Assembly: GCA_002779605.1 (NCBI GenBank)
Contig: PEWE01000020.1
Span: forward strand, 216,791 to 280,790
DNA: 64,000 bases
Origin: Zetaproteobacteria bacterium CG06_land_8_20_14_3_00_59_53
Lineage (GTDB): Bacteria > Pseudomonadota > Zetaproteobacteria > Mariprofundales > Mariprofundaceae
Direction of reading: 5' to 3'
The notes beneath the pieces were generated by a model. It was given only the letters and a program-made list of their open reading frames with translations. It was not told the origin of the DNA and searched no databases. The translations under genes were made by a program, and so were the position numbers. Positions 51,903 through 60,626 of the stretch are shown here, piece after piece (position 1 is the stretch's first letter; every line of letters starts with the position of its first letter).

Positions 51903-53399
51903 ATGATTGAGATTACTGTAAAGGCGGGAGCCGCCGCCAAACAACGCGATGACGCGGTGGTTCTGCCGTTGCTGGAAGGCAGGAAGCTGACTGCCTCGGG
52001 CAGTGACCTGCAGCGGGCGACCGGTAAAAAGGTGAGCGCATTCCTGCGCAAATTCGATGTCAGCGGCGCATTCGGCGAGAGCGGCCTGCTGTACGATCTG
52101 GAAGGCAGTTTCACGCAGCGTGTGATGTTGATCGGAGCGGGCGACGAAAAGAAACTGACACTGCACAGCCTGCGCCGTCTGTCCTCGAAAGCAGCGCGTG
52201 CCCTTAACAAGGGCGGTGCGCGCGATGTGTCCTTCTATCTGCCGGAGTTGAATGTGAAGGGCGCGAGCCTTGCCGATAAGGTGCAGGCCGTGGCCGAAGG
52301 TGTCTGGCTGGGTCTCTACAACTTCAACAAATACCAGACGAAGAAACAGGAAAATATCCGCGAACTGGGTTCGGTGACCATCATGCTGCCGTCGCGCCGC
52401 GATCTTGAAGATGGTGAGGCGGCTGTGGCACGCGCCCGCGCCATTGCCGGCGGCACCAACTTCGCGCGCGATCTGGGCAACGAGCCCGGCAATGTGTGCA
52501 CACCTGAATTCCTCGGCGAACAGGCGCTGGCCTTAAAGCATGACAGGCTGAAGGTGACGGTGATGGACAAGGCCGCCATCGAGAAGGCCGGATTCAGCGC
52601 GCTGCTGGCGGTCAATCAGGGTTCGGCGAAGGAGCCGCGATTCATCGTGCTGGAGTATCAGGGCGGAGCGAAGGATGCGGCACCGGTGGCGCTGGTCGGC
52701 AAGGGCCTGACCTTCGATGCCGGCGGTATTTCCATCAAGCCGGCTGCGCAGATGGACGAGATGAAGTTCGATATGTGCGGCGCGGCTGCCGTGCTCGGTA
52801 TCTTCAAGGCGGCGATCGAGATGGATCTCGCGCAGAATCTGCTCGGCGTCATCGCCTCCACCGAAAACCTGCTCGGTGCTGCTGCCTACAAGCCGGGCGA
52901 TGTCATCACCTCGTACAAGGGTGTGACCATCGAGGTGCTGAACACCGATGCCGAAGGTCGCATCATCCTTTCCGATGCGCTGGCCTATGCCGCGGAGAAG
53001 AAGCCTGCCGAGATCATCGATTTTGCCACCCTGACAGGAGCCTGCGTGATCGCGCTGGGTTCGCAGGCCAGCGGCCTGATCGGCACCGGCGAGAAGGTGA
53101 AGAAGGGCCTGAAGGCTGCCGGCGATCATACGGCGGACCGTGTCTGGGAATTGCCGATGTATGACGAGTATCAGGAGCAGATCAACAGCGATATCGCCGA
53201 TATCAAGAATACCGGCGGACGCGAGGCCGGTACCATCACGGCGGCCTGTTTCCTGTCGCGCTTTGTCGATGATATTCCCTGGGCGCATCTGGATATCGCC
53301 GGTACGGCCTGGAATATGAAGGGCACCGATATCTCGCCGATCGGCGGCACGGGTGCCGGTGTGCGACTGGTGACTCAGTATCTGCTCAGCAGGGACTGA
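51903..53399 (+). CDS. pepA: Leucyl aminopeptidase (M17)
   Basis: A 498-residue hexameric zinc/manganese aminopeptidase removing N-terminal residues from peptides. The catalytic domain has VGKGLTFDAGGISIKP (metal Lys and Asp), FDMCGAAAVLG, and the M17 signature NTDAEGRIILSDALAYA. EAGTITAACFLSRFVDDIPWAHLDIAGTAW follows near the C-terminus. The start at 51903 follows GAGAGGACTCC. E. coli PepA also binds DNA at Xer sites; whether this one does cannot be judged. It is closed by a terminator. Confidence 0.97.
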   Translation: MIEITVKAGAAAKQRDDAVVLPLLEGRKLTASGSDLQRATGKKVSAFLRKFDVSGAFGESGLLYDLEGSFTQRVMLIGAGDEKKLTLHSLRRLSSKAARALNKGGARDVSFYLPELNVKGASLADKVQAVAEGVWLGLYNFNKYQTKKQENIRELGSVTIMLPSRRDLEDGEAAVARARAIAGGTNFARDLGNEPGNVCTPEFLGEQALALKHDRLKVTVMDKAAIEKAGFSALLAVNQGSAKEPRFIVLEYQGGAKDAAPVALVGKGLTFDAGGISIKPAAQMDEMKFDMCGAAAVLGIFKAAIEMDLAQNLLGVIASTENLLGAAAYKPGDVITSYKGVTIEVLNTDAEGRIILSDALAYAAEKKPAEIIDFATLTGACVIALGSQASGLIGTGEKVKKGLKAAGDHTADRVWELPMYDEYQEQINSDIADIKNTGGREAGTITAACFLSRFVDDIPWAHLDIAGTAWNMKGTDISPIGGTGAGVRLVTQYLLSRD

Positions 53400-53420
53400 T
53401 TTGCCTTGATTGTATCGAAC

Positions 53421-53449
53421 GGGGGCGGTCTTCGGATCGCCCTCTTTTT
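53421..53449 (+). terminator. Rho-independent terminator after pepA
   Basis: GGGCGGTC, loop TTCG, GATCGCCC (one G-T pair), then CTCTTTTT. It lies 22 bases after the pepA stop. Confidence 0.85.
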
Positions 53450-53870
53450 GAGATACCAACTTTGCGGTTGGAACCGGAATTTCAGATTGGGATAGTCTGC
53501 CCAATAGGCCTTCTTCTTTGCTTGCTCACAATTCGGCAGGACAGCGGAATTGGACGCCCGGAGGGCGCCCGCAGGGCGAGGGGCATGGATGCCCCGAGTC
53601 AAAAAGAAGCAAGAAACGCCACCCACGGGTATCTGTGAATTCCCGGCCCGATTACCTGCTCATCGGGCACAATACGGGAATATGGCCCCCTTCAATTGTG
53701 CTGTCCCGATGCGCAAGCAATCGGTCCGGCACAGCTACAAGTGGGACCCGAAAATCAAAAAGCGATAGACCCTCTTATCTTTATCTTTCTTCGTGGTGAA
53801 TGTCTTTTCTCTGTGTTCACTGTGGTGTACGTCTTTGACTTTTGTTGGCGCGCGGTGTTCTCTTCGGCGC
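53450..53870 (+). other. 421-base intergenic region with stacked hairpins and a doubtful small ORF
   Basis: No recognisable gene. Two tandem CGCCC-N3-GGGCG hairpins overlap by two bases (53555-53567 and 53566-53578). They are followed at once by GGGGCAT-GG-ATGCCCC (53580-53595). An open frame of 72 codons (53550-53768, TTG start) runs through the hairpins and encodes a basic peptide with PRVKKKQETPP and HSYKWDPKIKKR; it has no Shine-Dalgarno sequence and coding is unproven. The 3' part is AT-rich and may hold the promoter of the next gene. Confidence 0.4.
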
Positions 53871-54491
53871 ATGCAGCATAAGCGTATATTTCTTCAAGGA
53901 CCGGCCGGGCGATTGCAGGGGCTGTACCGTCCATTCAAAGAACCGGTCGCTGCGGTGGTGGTATGTCATCCGCATCCGCAGTTCGGTGGCACCATGCACA
54001 ACAAGGTGGTGTACTGGATGGCACGAGCCTTCGAGTCGCTGGATTGCTCGGTGCTGCGCTTCAATTTCCGCGGCGTGGACCAGAGCGAGGGGTGCTGGGA
54101 CGAAGGGGCGGGGGAGGCTGAGGATGCAGCCGTAGCACTCGACTGGATGCATGCCGAGCATCCGCATGTGCCGCTATGGCTGGCCGGTTTTTCCTTCGGC
54201 GCCTATGCGGGCCTGAAAGCGGCGCGGCAGGATGCGCGCGTCGAGCGCTTGTTCGCCGTGGCTCCGGCGGTGAATCTTTGGGATTTTTCCTTTATGCAGG
54301 GCGATGTCCGTCCACTCACGGTGGTTGCCGGCACGCTTGATAACATCGTTCCTTATACCGCTATTGCCGCGGCCACGCGCCTGCAGCGCGGCGCGCAGTT
54401 GCACACCATCGCCGATGCAGGGCATTTCTTCGATGAACATCGCAAGGAGCTGGCAGCCGCGCTGCTGGCTGATGTGATACCGTCGTATTAG
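53871..54491 (+). CDS. Small alpha/beta hydrolase
   Basis: A 206-residue cytoplasmic protein of the serine alpha/beta hydrolase fold, like the CocE/YcjY-type small hydrolases. VVVCHPHPQFGGTMHNKVV is the oxyanion region, NFRGVDQSEGCWDEG the following loop, LAGFSFGAYAGL the nucleophile elbow with GFSFG, and AGHFFDEH the likely catalytic His. The start at 53871 gives the conserved N-terminus; the longer frame from 53793 is AT-rich leader. The substrate is unknown. It converges with the HAD phosphatase gene. Confidence 0.85.
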   Translation: MQHKRIFLQGPAGRLQGLYRPFKEPVAAVVVCHPHPQFGGTMHNKVVYWMARAFESLDCSVLRFNFRGVDQSEGCWDEGAGEAEDAAVALDWMHAEHPHVPLWLAGFSFGAYAGLKAARQDARVERLFAVAPAVNLWDFSFMQGDVRPLTVVAGTLDNIVPYTAIAAATRLQRGAQLHTIADAGHFFDEHRKELAAALLADVIPSY

Positions 54492-54513
54492 GGCTTCAGT
54501 CCTGAAGAAGGGC

Positions 54514-55290
54514 TTATAGCAGACGGATGGCATCGGGCAGGTCGGCGATCGAAGGAAGGACGAGATCGGCCTTGATACCGCTTTGTTTGACGAATTCGGC
54601 ACGGTATTTGCCGGTCTTCACCAGCGCAGTTTTAAGCCCGGCATTTTTCCCGCCTGCGATATCCGATTCGATATCGTCGCCGACCATCAGTGCCTGATGC
54701 GCCCTGACATCGAGGCTGGCGCAAACACCCAGAAAGAAATCCTTTGACGGTTTGCCGAACACCCCGGCCTTCTTTCCCGTGGCATACTCGATGGCCGTGA
54801 CGAACACGCCCAGATCGAGATGCAGACCGTCCGGCATCTGCCAGAAGCGGTTTTTGTGCAGGGCCAGCAGTTCGGCACCATCCATCACATGCAGGAAAAC
54901 CTCGCGCAGCAGGGCGGGCGGATAGCCGTCGCCGCCGATATCGCCCATCACTACGACTTCCGGGTGTTCGGAATCCTCGCAGAGGCCTGCAAGGTCTTCG
55001 CGCAGGGCATCGCGCACCACAAGGTGCACCCGGCGCTTACCGATATGTTCCAGAGCCAGTGCGGCAGGCGTGTAAATATCGTCTGTCCTGAGAGCAAAGC
55101 CCATGTCCGCAAGTTTGCCGGCGATCTTCCGCCGCGACTGCGTGGTGGTGTTGGTCACGCCAGCCAGCAGGAATCCGGCATCACGCAGGGTCTCTACGGC
55201 ATGCACCGCATCGGGTACGGGCTTGTCGCCGATGAACAGGACACCGTCGAGGTCGAGCAGGATGGCCTTGATCGAGCTGGGATTTTCCAT
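54514..55290 (-). CDS. HAD-IIA family phosphatase (LHPP/NagD-like)
   Basis: A 258-residue HAD hydrolase. Motif 1 is LLDLDGVLFIGDKPVPDAV with the nucleophile Asp, motif 2 is VTNTTTQSRRKI, the C2-type cap is central, and motif 4 is MVGDDIESDIAGGKNAGLKTALVKTGKY. This arrangement matches the IIA branch containing NagD and the LHPP-type phosphohistidine/pyrophosphate phosphatases. The start at 55290 gives the usual N-terminus. It diverges from pyrE over 141 bases. The physiological substrate is not predictable. Confidence 0.88.
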   Translation of the reverse strand: MENPSSIKAILLDLDGVLFIGDKPVPDAVHAVETLRDAGFLLAGVTNTTTQSRRKIAGKLADMGFALRTDDIYTPAALALEHIGKRRVHLVVRDALREDLAGLCEDSEHPEVVVMGDIGGDGYPPALLREVFLHVMDGAELLALHKNRFWQMPDGLHLDLGVFVTAIEYATGKKAGVFGKPSKDFFLGVCASLDVRAHQALMVGDDIESDIAGGKNAGLKTALVKTGKYRAEFVKQSGIKADLVLPSIADLPDAIRLL

Positions 55291-55431
55291 GAGCGAAGCG
55301 TAGCAGAAATCACTGTCAGTGGCGCAATCATTGCCATATTCCCTTGGTTTGTGGGCTTGCTGAATGCTGCTACACTCCGGCCAACAATTCGGCCCCCGCA
55401 GTCCGACAGGCGGGGAGGCACAAGGAAGATC

Positions 55432-56013
55432 ATGAACGAACAGCAAATGCTAGCCATCTACGAGGATGCCGGTGCCCTGCTCACCGGCCATTTTATTTTG
55501 TCCAGCGGACGCCACTCGTCGCGTTATCTGCAATCCGCCAAGGTGCTGATGCATCCGGCGCATGCCGAGGCTCTGGGCCGTGCGCTGGCAGCCGGCGTAT
55601 CGGCTGACGATATCGATGTGGTCGTCGCTCCGGCTCTGGGGGGGCTGATCATCGGTCATGAGGTGGCACGGGCGCTGAACAAGCCGCTGGTGTTCACCGA
55701 GCGCAAGGATGGCGAGATGAGCCTCAGGCGCGGTTTTTCCTTTGAAAAGGGCGCACGCGTGCTGGTCGTCGAAGATGTGATCACCACCGGCGGTTCGGTG
55801 TGCGAATGCATGGCGGTGGTGCGCGAGCACGGCGGTGTGCCGCTGGAAGTGCTGGCCGTGGTGGACCGTTCGCCGGCAGCCGAAGGCCGTTTCGATGTGC
55901 CGCATCGCACCCTGCTGCAGCTGGAAGTGGAATCCTTTGAGGCCTCCGATTGCCCGCTGTGCCGCGAAGGTCTGATTCCGGCGGTGAAGCCGGGCAGCAG
56001 GCACCCCGCATGA
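55432..56013 (+). CDS. pyrE: Orotate phosphoribosyltransferase
   Basis: A 193-residue enzyme of pyrimidine synthesis joining orotate to PRPP. GHFILSSGRHSSRYLQSAKVL is the N-terminal substrate region and VVVAPALGGLIIGHEVARAL a core strand. The PRPP-binding motif is VLVVEDVITTGGSVCECM. The start at 55432 follows CAAGGAAG. The C-terminus has a small cysteine-containing tail (DCPLCREGLIPAVKPGS), as in the long bacterial form. It overlaps the RNase J gene by 4 bases (ATGA). Confidence 0.95.
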   Translation: MNEQQMLAIYEDAGALLTGHFILSSGRHSSRYLQSAKVLMHPAHAEALGRALAAGVSADDIDVVVAPALGGLIIGHEVARALNKPLVFTERKDGEMSLRRGFSFEKGARVLVVEDVITTGGSVCECMAVVREHGGVPLEVLAVVDRSPAAEGRFDVPHRTLLQLEVESFEASDCPLCREGLIPAVKPGSRHPA

Positions 56014-57683
56014 CAGATCAGCACACGCCGGCAATCGGGCTGCGCACCTTCCCCTTCGGAGGGGTGGGAGAATTCGGCAAGAACATGATGCTCTACGCCT
56101 GGGGCGATGAGGGCGTGATTGTCGATTGCGGCATGGGATTCCCCGAGCCCGGGCAGTACGGCGTGGATGTGGTGATTCCGGATATCGCAGCCCTGGATAC
56201 ACTCGGTATCAAGGTGCATGCGGTGTTGCTCACCCACGGTCATGAGGATCATATCGGCGGCCTGCCCTATCTGTTGCCGCTGCTCAATGTGCCGGTGTAC
56301 GGCACGGAAATGACGCTGGGTCTGCTGGCCGGACGCTTGAGCGAGATCAAGGGGTTCAAGGCTGATCTCCGGCCCTTGTCCGAAACGGACAGCTGTCAGG
56401 TCGGTCCGTTTACCGTGGAAGCGATTCCGGTGACGCATTCGATCATGGATGCTGTATCCATCGCCCTGCATACCCCGCTCGGTGTGGTGATCCATACTGG
56501 TGATTTTAAATTCGATCCCGCACCCATCGATGGCCGGCATTCGTCACTGCACCGCTTTGCCGCCCTTGGCGACAAGGGGGTGCTGCTGCTTGCCTCGGAT
56601 TCCACCAATGCCACACGCGGTGGCAGCGGGCCGACCGAGCGCAGCGTGGGCCCGGCTCTCAAGCAGGCCGTCGCCGGTTGCAGCGGTCTGGTGATTGTCA
56701 CCACCTTTTCCTCGAATATGTTCCGCATCCAGCAGATCATCGATGCCGCTGTGGCATCGGGCCGGACGGTGGCGCTGGCCGGACGCAGTCTGGAGCGCAA
56801 TATCGGCATCGCCCGCAATATGAACCGCCTGAAGATCGAGACAGGACAGTTGATCGATATCAAGCAGGCAGGACAGATTCCGCACGGCAATCTTCTGATT
56901 ATTGCAACAGGTTCGCAGGGTGAACCGCGCGCCGCTCTCGGGCGTATCGCCTACGGGCAGTTCCCCGGCATCAATCTGGGCAAGGGCGATCTGGTGATCT
57001 TCTCCTCCTCGCAGATCCCCGGCAACGAGCGGGTGATCCACGGCCTGTTCAGTCATATCTACCGGCGCGGCGCGCGCGTGCTGCACGCAGGCCAGGCTCC
57101 GCTGCATGTGTCCGGCCATGCGCAGGCGCATGAACTGAAGACCATGATCCAGCTGACCCGTCCACGCTACCTCTATCCGGTGCACGGGGAATACCGCAAT
57201 CTGATCGAGCACGGCCATCTCGGTGTGTCCACGGGGATTGCTGAAGACCATGTGCTGATCGCCGAGAACGGTCAGAGCCTTGTCATCGATGACAAGGGAG
57301 CGCGACTTGGCGACACATTCAATGCCGGTGCCGTGTTTGTGGACGGCTCGGAGCGCGACAAGATCGACGGCGTGGTATTGCGCGACCGGCGCATTCTGGC
57401 CGAGGACGGCATCGTCACCGCGTTTGTGCTGATCGATCGCAACAAGGGCGTGGTCGCGCGTATGCCGGAGATCGCGGCGCGCGGTGTGCTGCATCAGGAG
57501 ATCGGCGACGAGGTGCTGGAGAACGTGGCGCGCGAGATGGAGGCGCATCTGCAGGGGCTGGGCCGTGAAATCCTGGCCGATGAAGAGGCGGCCGGTGAAG
57601 AGGTGCGATTGTTCCTGCGCCGTTGGTTCAAGCGCAATCATGGTCGTCGCCCGATGCTGTTGCCGGTAGTTCTCGAAGCGTGA
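56010..57683 (+). CDS. rnj: Ribonuclease J (metallo-beta-lactamase/beta-CASP)
   Basis: A 557-residue RNase J family nuclease acting in RNA decay and maturation as endonuclease and 5' exonuclease. It begins LRTFPFGGVGEFGKNMMLY, the family N-terminus. The zinc motif is THGHEDHIGGLPYLL with H76, H78, D80 and H81. Later ligands include IPVTHSIMDAVS and VIHTGDFKFD, and the beta-CASP segment has ATGSQGEPRAALGRIA and SSSQIPGNE. HVSGHAQAHEL and YPVHGEYRNL are diagnostic. It is coupled to pyrE by ATGA and to ftsK by GTGA. Confidence 0.95.
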   Translation: MTDQHTPAIGLRTFPFGGVGEFGKNMMLYAWGDEGVIVDCGMGFPEPGQYGVDVVIPDIAALDTLGIKVHAVLLTHGHEDHIGGLPYLLPLLNVPVYGTEMTLGLLAGRLSEIKGFKADLRPLSETDSCQVGPFTVEAIPVTHSIMDAVSIALHTPLGVVIHTGDFKFDPAPIDGRHSSLHRFAALGDKGVLLLASDSTNATRGGSGPTERSVGPALKQAVAGCSGLVIVTTFSSNMFRIQQIIDAAVASGRTVALAGRSLERNIGIARNMNRLKIETGQLIDIKQAGQIPHGNLLIIATGSQGEPRAALGRIAYGQFPGINLGKGDLVIFSSSQIPGNERVIHGLFSHIYRRGARVLHAGQAPLHVSGHAQAHELKTMIQLTRPRYLYPVHGEYRNLIEHGHLGVSTGIAEDHVLIAENGQSLVIDDKGARLGDTFNAGAVFVDGSERDKIDGVVLRDRRILAEDGIVTAFVLIDRNKGVVARMPEIAARGVLHQEIGDEVLENVAREMEAHLQGLGREILADEEAAGEEVRLFLRRWFKRNHGRRPMLLPVVLEA

Positions 57684-59884
57684 ATGCACGGCATCTGATG
57701 AGCGAGGCGGCAGCCATGCTGCTCGGTGCGCTGACGCTTGCCCTCGGTCTGGCGTTGTTCAGCTATTCACCGCAGGACCCGTCGTTCAATCATGCCGTAT
57801 CCGGGCATGTGGTGAGCAATCATATCGGCCTGTTCGGTGCCTTTGCGTCGGATTTCATGTATCAACTGTTCGGCTATGCCGCATGGCTGTGGTTACTGCT
57901 GCTTGCCGCGATCGTATATCGCATGGCACGCGGCATCCGGCCGCTGATGGGCGGCTGGACCTCGCTGTTCTGGTTGCCGCTGGTGCTCGGCATCTGCGGC
58001 CTGATCTCGGCCCATGCCGGTATATTCAACTCGCTGATGCCCGCTTTCACCGGCCAGCTTCCTGCAGGCTCCGGCGGCGCGCTGGGCGGCATGATCGCCA
58101 CAGCCCTGAGCCAGCCGCTGCATGCGCCGGGTCGCGATATGCTGCTGCTGGCGCTGGTACTCAGCAGCTTTGTCACGGCATCGCATATCTCCCTGATCAC
58201 CACGCTGCGCCGCCTGATGGCCTGTTCGCATGCGGCGTCGCTTACCGTCATCGGCTTTTTCAATCGTCTGCGCGTGCAACTGGCCGGCCGCAAAGTGCGC
58301 ATGCAGGCCAGAGAGGAGCGTGCCGAGGTGAAGCGCGTGGCGCCGCCCAAACCGCCGAAATCCGAGCCCGAGGTTGCACCCAAGGTCGAGATACAGGTGT
58401 CGCGTCAGGCCAGGGAGCAGCAGCAGACGGAATTGCCGCTGGAGAAGCCGAGACAGGGCGGTTTCAAGCTCCCGTCTCTGGCGTTGTTCAACAAGCCCGC
58501 CAGACGCACACGCGGGCTGGACGAAGCCTCGCTGACCGCGATGGCGCGCATGCTGGAAAAGAAGCTGATGGATTATCGTGTGGAGGGCGAGGTGATCGCC
58601 GTGCAGCCGGGTCCGGTGGTCACGCAGTTCGAGTTCGAGCCGGCACCCGGCACCAAGGTCAGCCGTATCGTGGCGCTGCAGGAGGATCTGGCGCGCTCGA
58701 TGAGCGCGGTGTCGGTGCGTGTGGCCGGCAATATCCCCGGCAAGAGCGTGGTCGGCATCGAGTTGCCCAATGAAGAGCGAGAAACGGTTTACATGCAGGA
58801 GGTGCTGGCCAGCGCCGAGTTCTCCGACAAGAAGCACAGCCTGCCGCTGGCGCTGGGCGTGGATATCTCGGGCCACCCGGTGGTGGCCGATCTTGCCAGG
58901 ATGCCGCATCTGCTGATCGCCGGTACTACCGGTTCGGGTAAATCGGTGGGCGTGAACGGTATGATCTGCTCGATGCTGATGACCCATTCGCCGAAGGATC
59001 TGCGCCTGATCATGGTCGATCCGAAAATGCTCGAACTCTCGATGTACAACGACATTCCGCATCTGCTGGTGCCGGTGGTCATCGATCCGCACAAGGCGGC
59101 CAAGGCACTGGCCTGGGCGGTGTACGAGATGGAACGGCGCTACCGGTTGATGAGCGAGGCCAAGGTGCGCAATCTGGAAGGCTACAACAAGGCGGTCAGC
59201 AAGATCCCCGATGTCGAGCGTCTGCCCTATATCGTGATCGTGATCGACGAACTGGCCGATCTGATGATGGTGGCCGGCAAGGAAGTGGAGCAATCCATCT
59301 GTCGTCTGGCCCAGAAGGCCCGTGCCGCCGGTCTGCATCTGATCCTGGCCACCCAGCGTCCGAGCGTGGATGTGATCACCGGTCTGATCAAGGCGAACCT
59401 GCCGACGCGTATCTCCTTCCAGGTATCCTCGCGTATCGATTCGCGCACCATTCTCGATTCGATGGGTGCCGAGCAGTTGCTCGGGCATGGCGACTCCCTG
59501 CTGCTGGCCGGAGGCCGCGACCTGCGTCGTGTGCACGGTGCGTTCGTGTCCGATGCCGAGGTGGCGGGGTTGGTCGAACATCTCAAGGCTCAGGGCGAAC
59601 CGGAGTATCGTGAAGAGGTGTTTTCCGCGCCGGATGCCGATCCTGATGGCGGGCCGGATGACGATACCGCGGATGACCGCTATGACGAGGCCGCCGATCT
59701 GGTGATTCAGAAGGGGCAGTGCTCGGTTTCCATGGTGCAGCGCTATCTGCGTGTTGGTTACAACCGTGCCAGTCGCATCGTCGAGCAGATGGAACGCGAG
59801 GGTCTGGTGTCTCCGCCCGGCTCCGGTGGCATGCGCAAGGTCATGGCCCGCTCGATGGAAGACGGCGGCGGAGGGATCGATTGA
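57680..59884 (+). CDS. ftsK: DNA translocase FtsK
   Basis: A 734-residue septal DNA pump. Four N-terminal membrane segments occupy about residues 10-185 (AMLLGALTLALGLALFSYSP, PLVLGICGLISAHAGI, LLLALVLSSFVTASHI). A short linker follows, then the motor: the alpha part with MARMLEKKLMDYRVEGEV, Walker A GTTGSGKSVGVNGMI, Walker B YIVIVIDELADLMMV and LATQRPSVDVITGLIKAN. The C-terminal gamma winged helix is SVSMVQRYLRVGYNRASRIVEQME, which reads KOPS sites. The GTG at 57680 overlaps the RNase J stop; an ATG at 57698 is possible. It is shorter than E. coli FtsK because the linker is small. Confidence 0.93.
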   Translation: MNARHLMSEAAAMLLGALTLALGLALFSYSPQDPSFNHAVSGHVVSNHIGLFGAFASDFMYQLFGYAAWLWLLLLAAIVYRMARGIRPLMGGWTSLFWLPLVLGICGLISAHAGIFNSLMPAFTGQLPAGSGGALGGMIATALSQPLHAPGRDMLLLALVLSSFVTASHISLITTLRRLMACSHAASLTVIGFFNRLRVQLAGRKVRMQAREERAEVKRVAPPKPPKSEPEVAPKVEIQVSRQAREQQQTELPLEKPRQGGFKLPSLALFNKPARRTRGLDEASLTAMARMLEKKLMDYRVEGEVIAVQPGPVVTQFEFEPAPGTKVSRIVALQEDLARSMSAVSVRVAGNIPGKSVVGIELPNEERETVYMQEVLASAEFSDKKHSLPLALGVDISGHPVVADLARMPHLLIAGTTGSGKSVGVNGMICSMLMTHSPKDLRLIMVDPKMLELSMYNDIPHLLVPVVIDPHKAAKALAWAVYEMERRYRLMSEAKVRNLEGYNKAVSKIPDVERLPYIVIVIDELADLMMVAGKEVEQSICRLAQKARAAGLHLILATQRPSVDVITGLIKANLPTRISFQVSSRIDSRTILDSMGAEQLLGHGDSLLLAGGRDLRRVHGAFVSDAEVAGLVEHLKAQGEPEYREEVFSAPDADPDGGPDDDTADDRYDEAADLVIQKGQCSVSMVQRYLRVGYNRASRIVEQMEREGLVSPPGSGGMRKVMARSMEDGGGGID

Positions 59885-60567
59885 ATCTGCGATGCATTTG
59901 TCTGTTATCGCTTGCCCTGTTGCTGTTGCCCGTAATCTCCGGGCAGCCAGCTCTGGCCGCCACGGCCCGGTCAGCGGGTGTGCAAGCCGACGACGGCGCC
60001 GAGGTGTTTCCTGTCACGCCGGCGTTGCCTCTGCCTGCCGAACTGTCTTCGGTGTTGCGGAACCTGAAAGCCGCGGGTGGTTTCTCAGCGGTATTCACGC
60101 AAACCCTGCAATTCTCCGATGGTTCCCGCCAGTATTTCACCGGGGAACTGGATGTGCTGCCTCCCGGACGTTTCCGCTGGCGCTACATCGAGCCCTACGA
60201 ACAGTTGTTCATCAGCGACGGGTTCTCAATTTGGCATTACGAGCCGGATCTGATGCAGGTGTCGGTACTTAAAGAGATGCGCGATGTGGATCCGGTCGTC
60301 ATGCAGTTGCTGGGGGGCAGGCTCGGCCTGGACGATGTCCACCTGCTTGAGGCGAAGCCTGCCGAACACCGCTACCATGTGCGCCTCGGCGGCAACACGA
60401 AGGTGTGGATCGCTGTAGGATACGGGCGTCTGGATTATATCGAAGGCAGCGATGCGCTGGGCAATACCAACCGCATCGGCCTGGGCGATATGCGGCTTTC
60501 GCCGCCGGATGCCGGACGCTTCGCTTTTGTGCCCCCTGAAGGGGTGGATGTGGTGCCGCTGTACTAG
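59881..60567 (+). CDS. lolA: Outer-membrane lipoprotein carrier protein LolA
   Basis: A 228-residue periplasmic chaperone carrying lipoproteins from LolCDE to the outer membrane. A signal peptide is visible (LLSLALLLLPVISGQPALAA). The mature part has GGFSAVFTQTLQFSDGSRQYFTGELDVLPPGRFRW and YIEPYEQLFISDGFSIWHYEPDLMQV, typical of the family. The start is TTG overlapping the ftsK stop by 4 bases (TTGA), with GGAGGGA upstream. The ftsK-lolA order is widely conserved in proteobacteria. Confidence 0.93.
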   Translation: MNLRCICLLSLALLLLPVISGQPALAATARSAGVQADDGAEVFPVTPALPLPAELSSVLRNLKAAGGFSAVFTQTLQFSDGSRQYFTGELDVLPPGRFRWRYIEPYEQLFISDGFSIWHYEPDLMQVSVLKEMRDVDPVVMQLLGGRLGLDDVHLLEAKPAEHRYHVRLGGNTKVWIAVGYGRLDYIEGSDALGNTNRIGLGDMRLSPPDAGRFAFVPPEGVDVVPLY

Positions 60568-60626
60568 CTTGGGATTGAACCGGACCTGTGACGGGCCGGA
60601 AAGACGCTATAAATGGATGGGAATCG

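Noticed and set aside
53793..53870. Longer N-terminus for the alpha/beta hydrolase
   Set aside because: The extra 26 residues are Cys/Phe-rich, lie in AT-rich leader, and the conserved hydrolase start begins at 53871.
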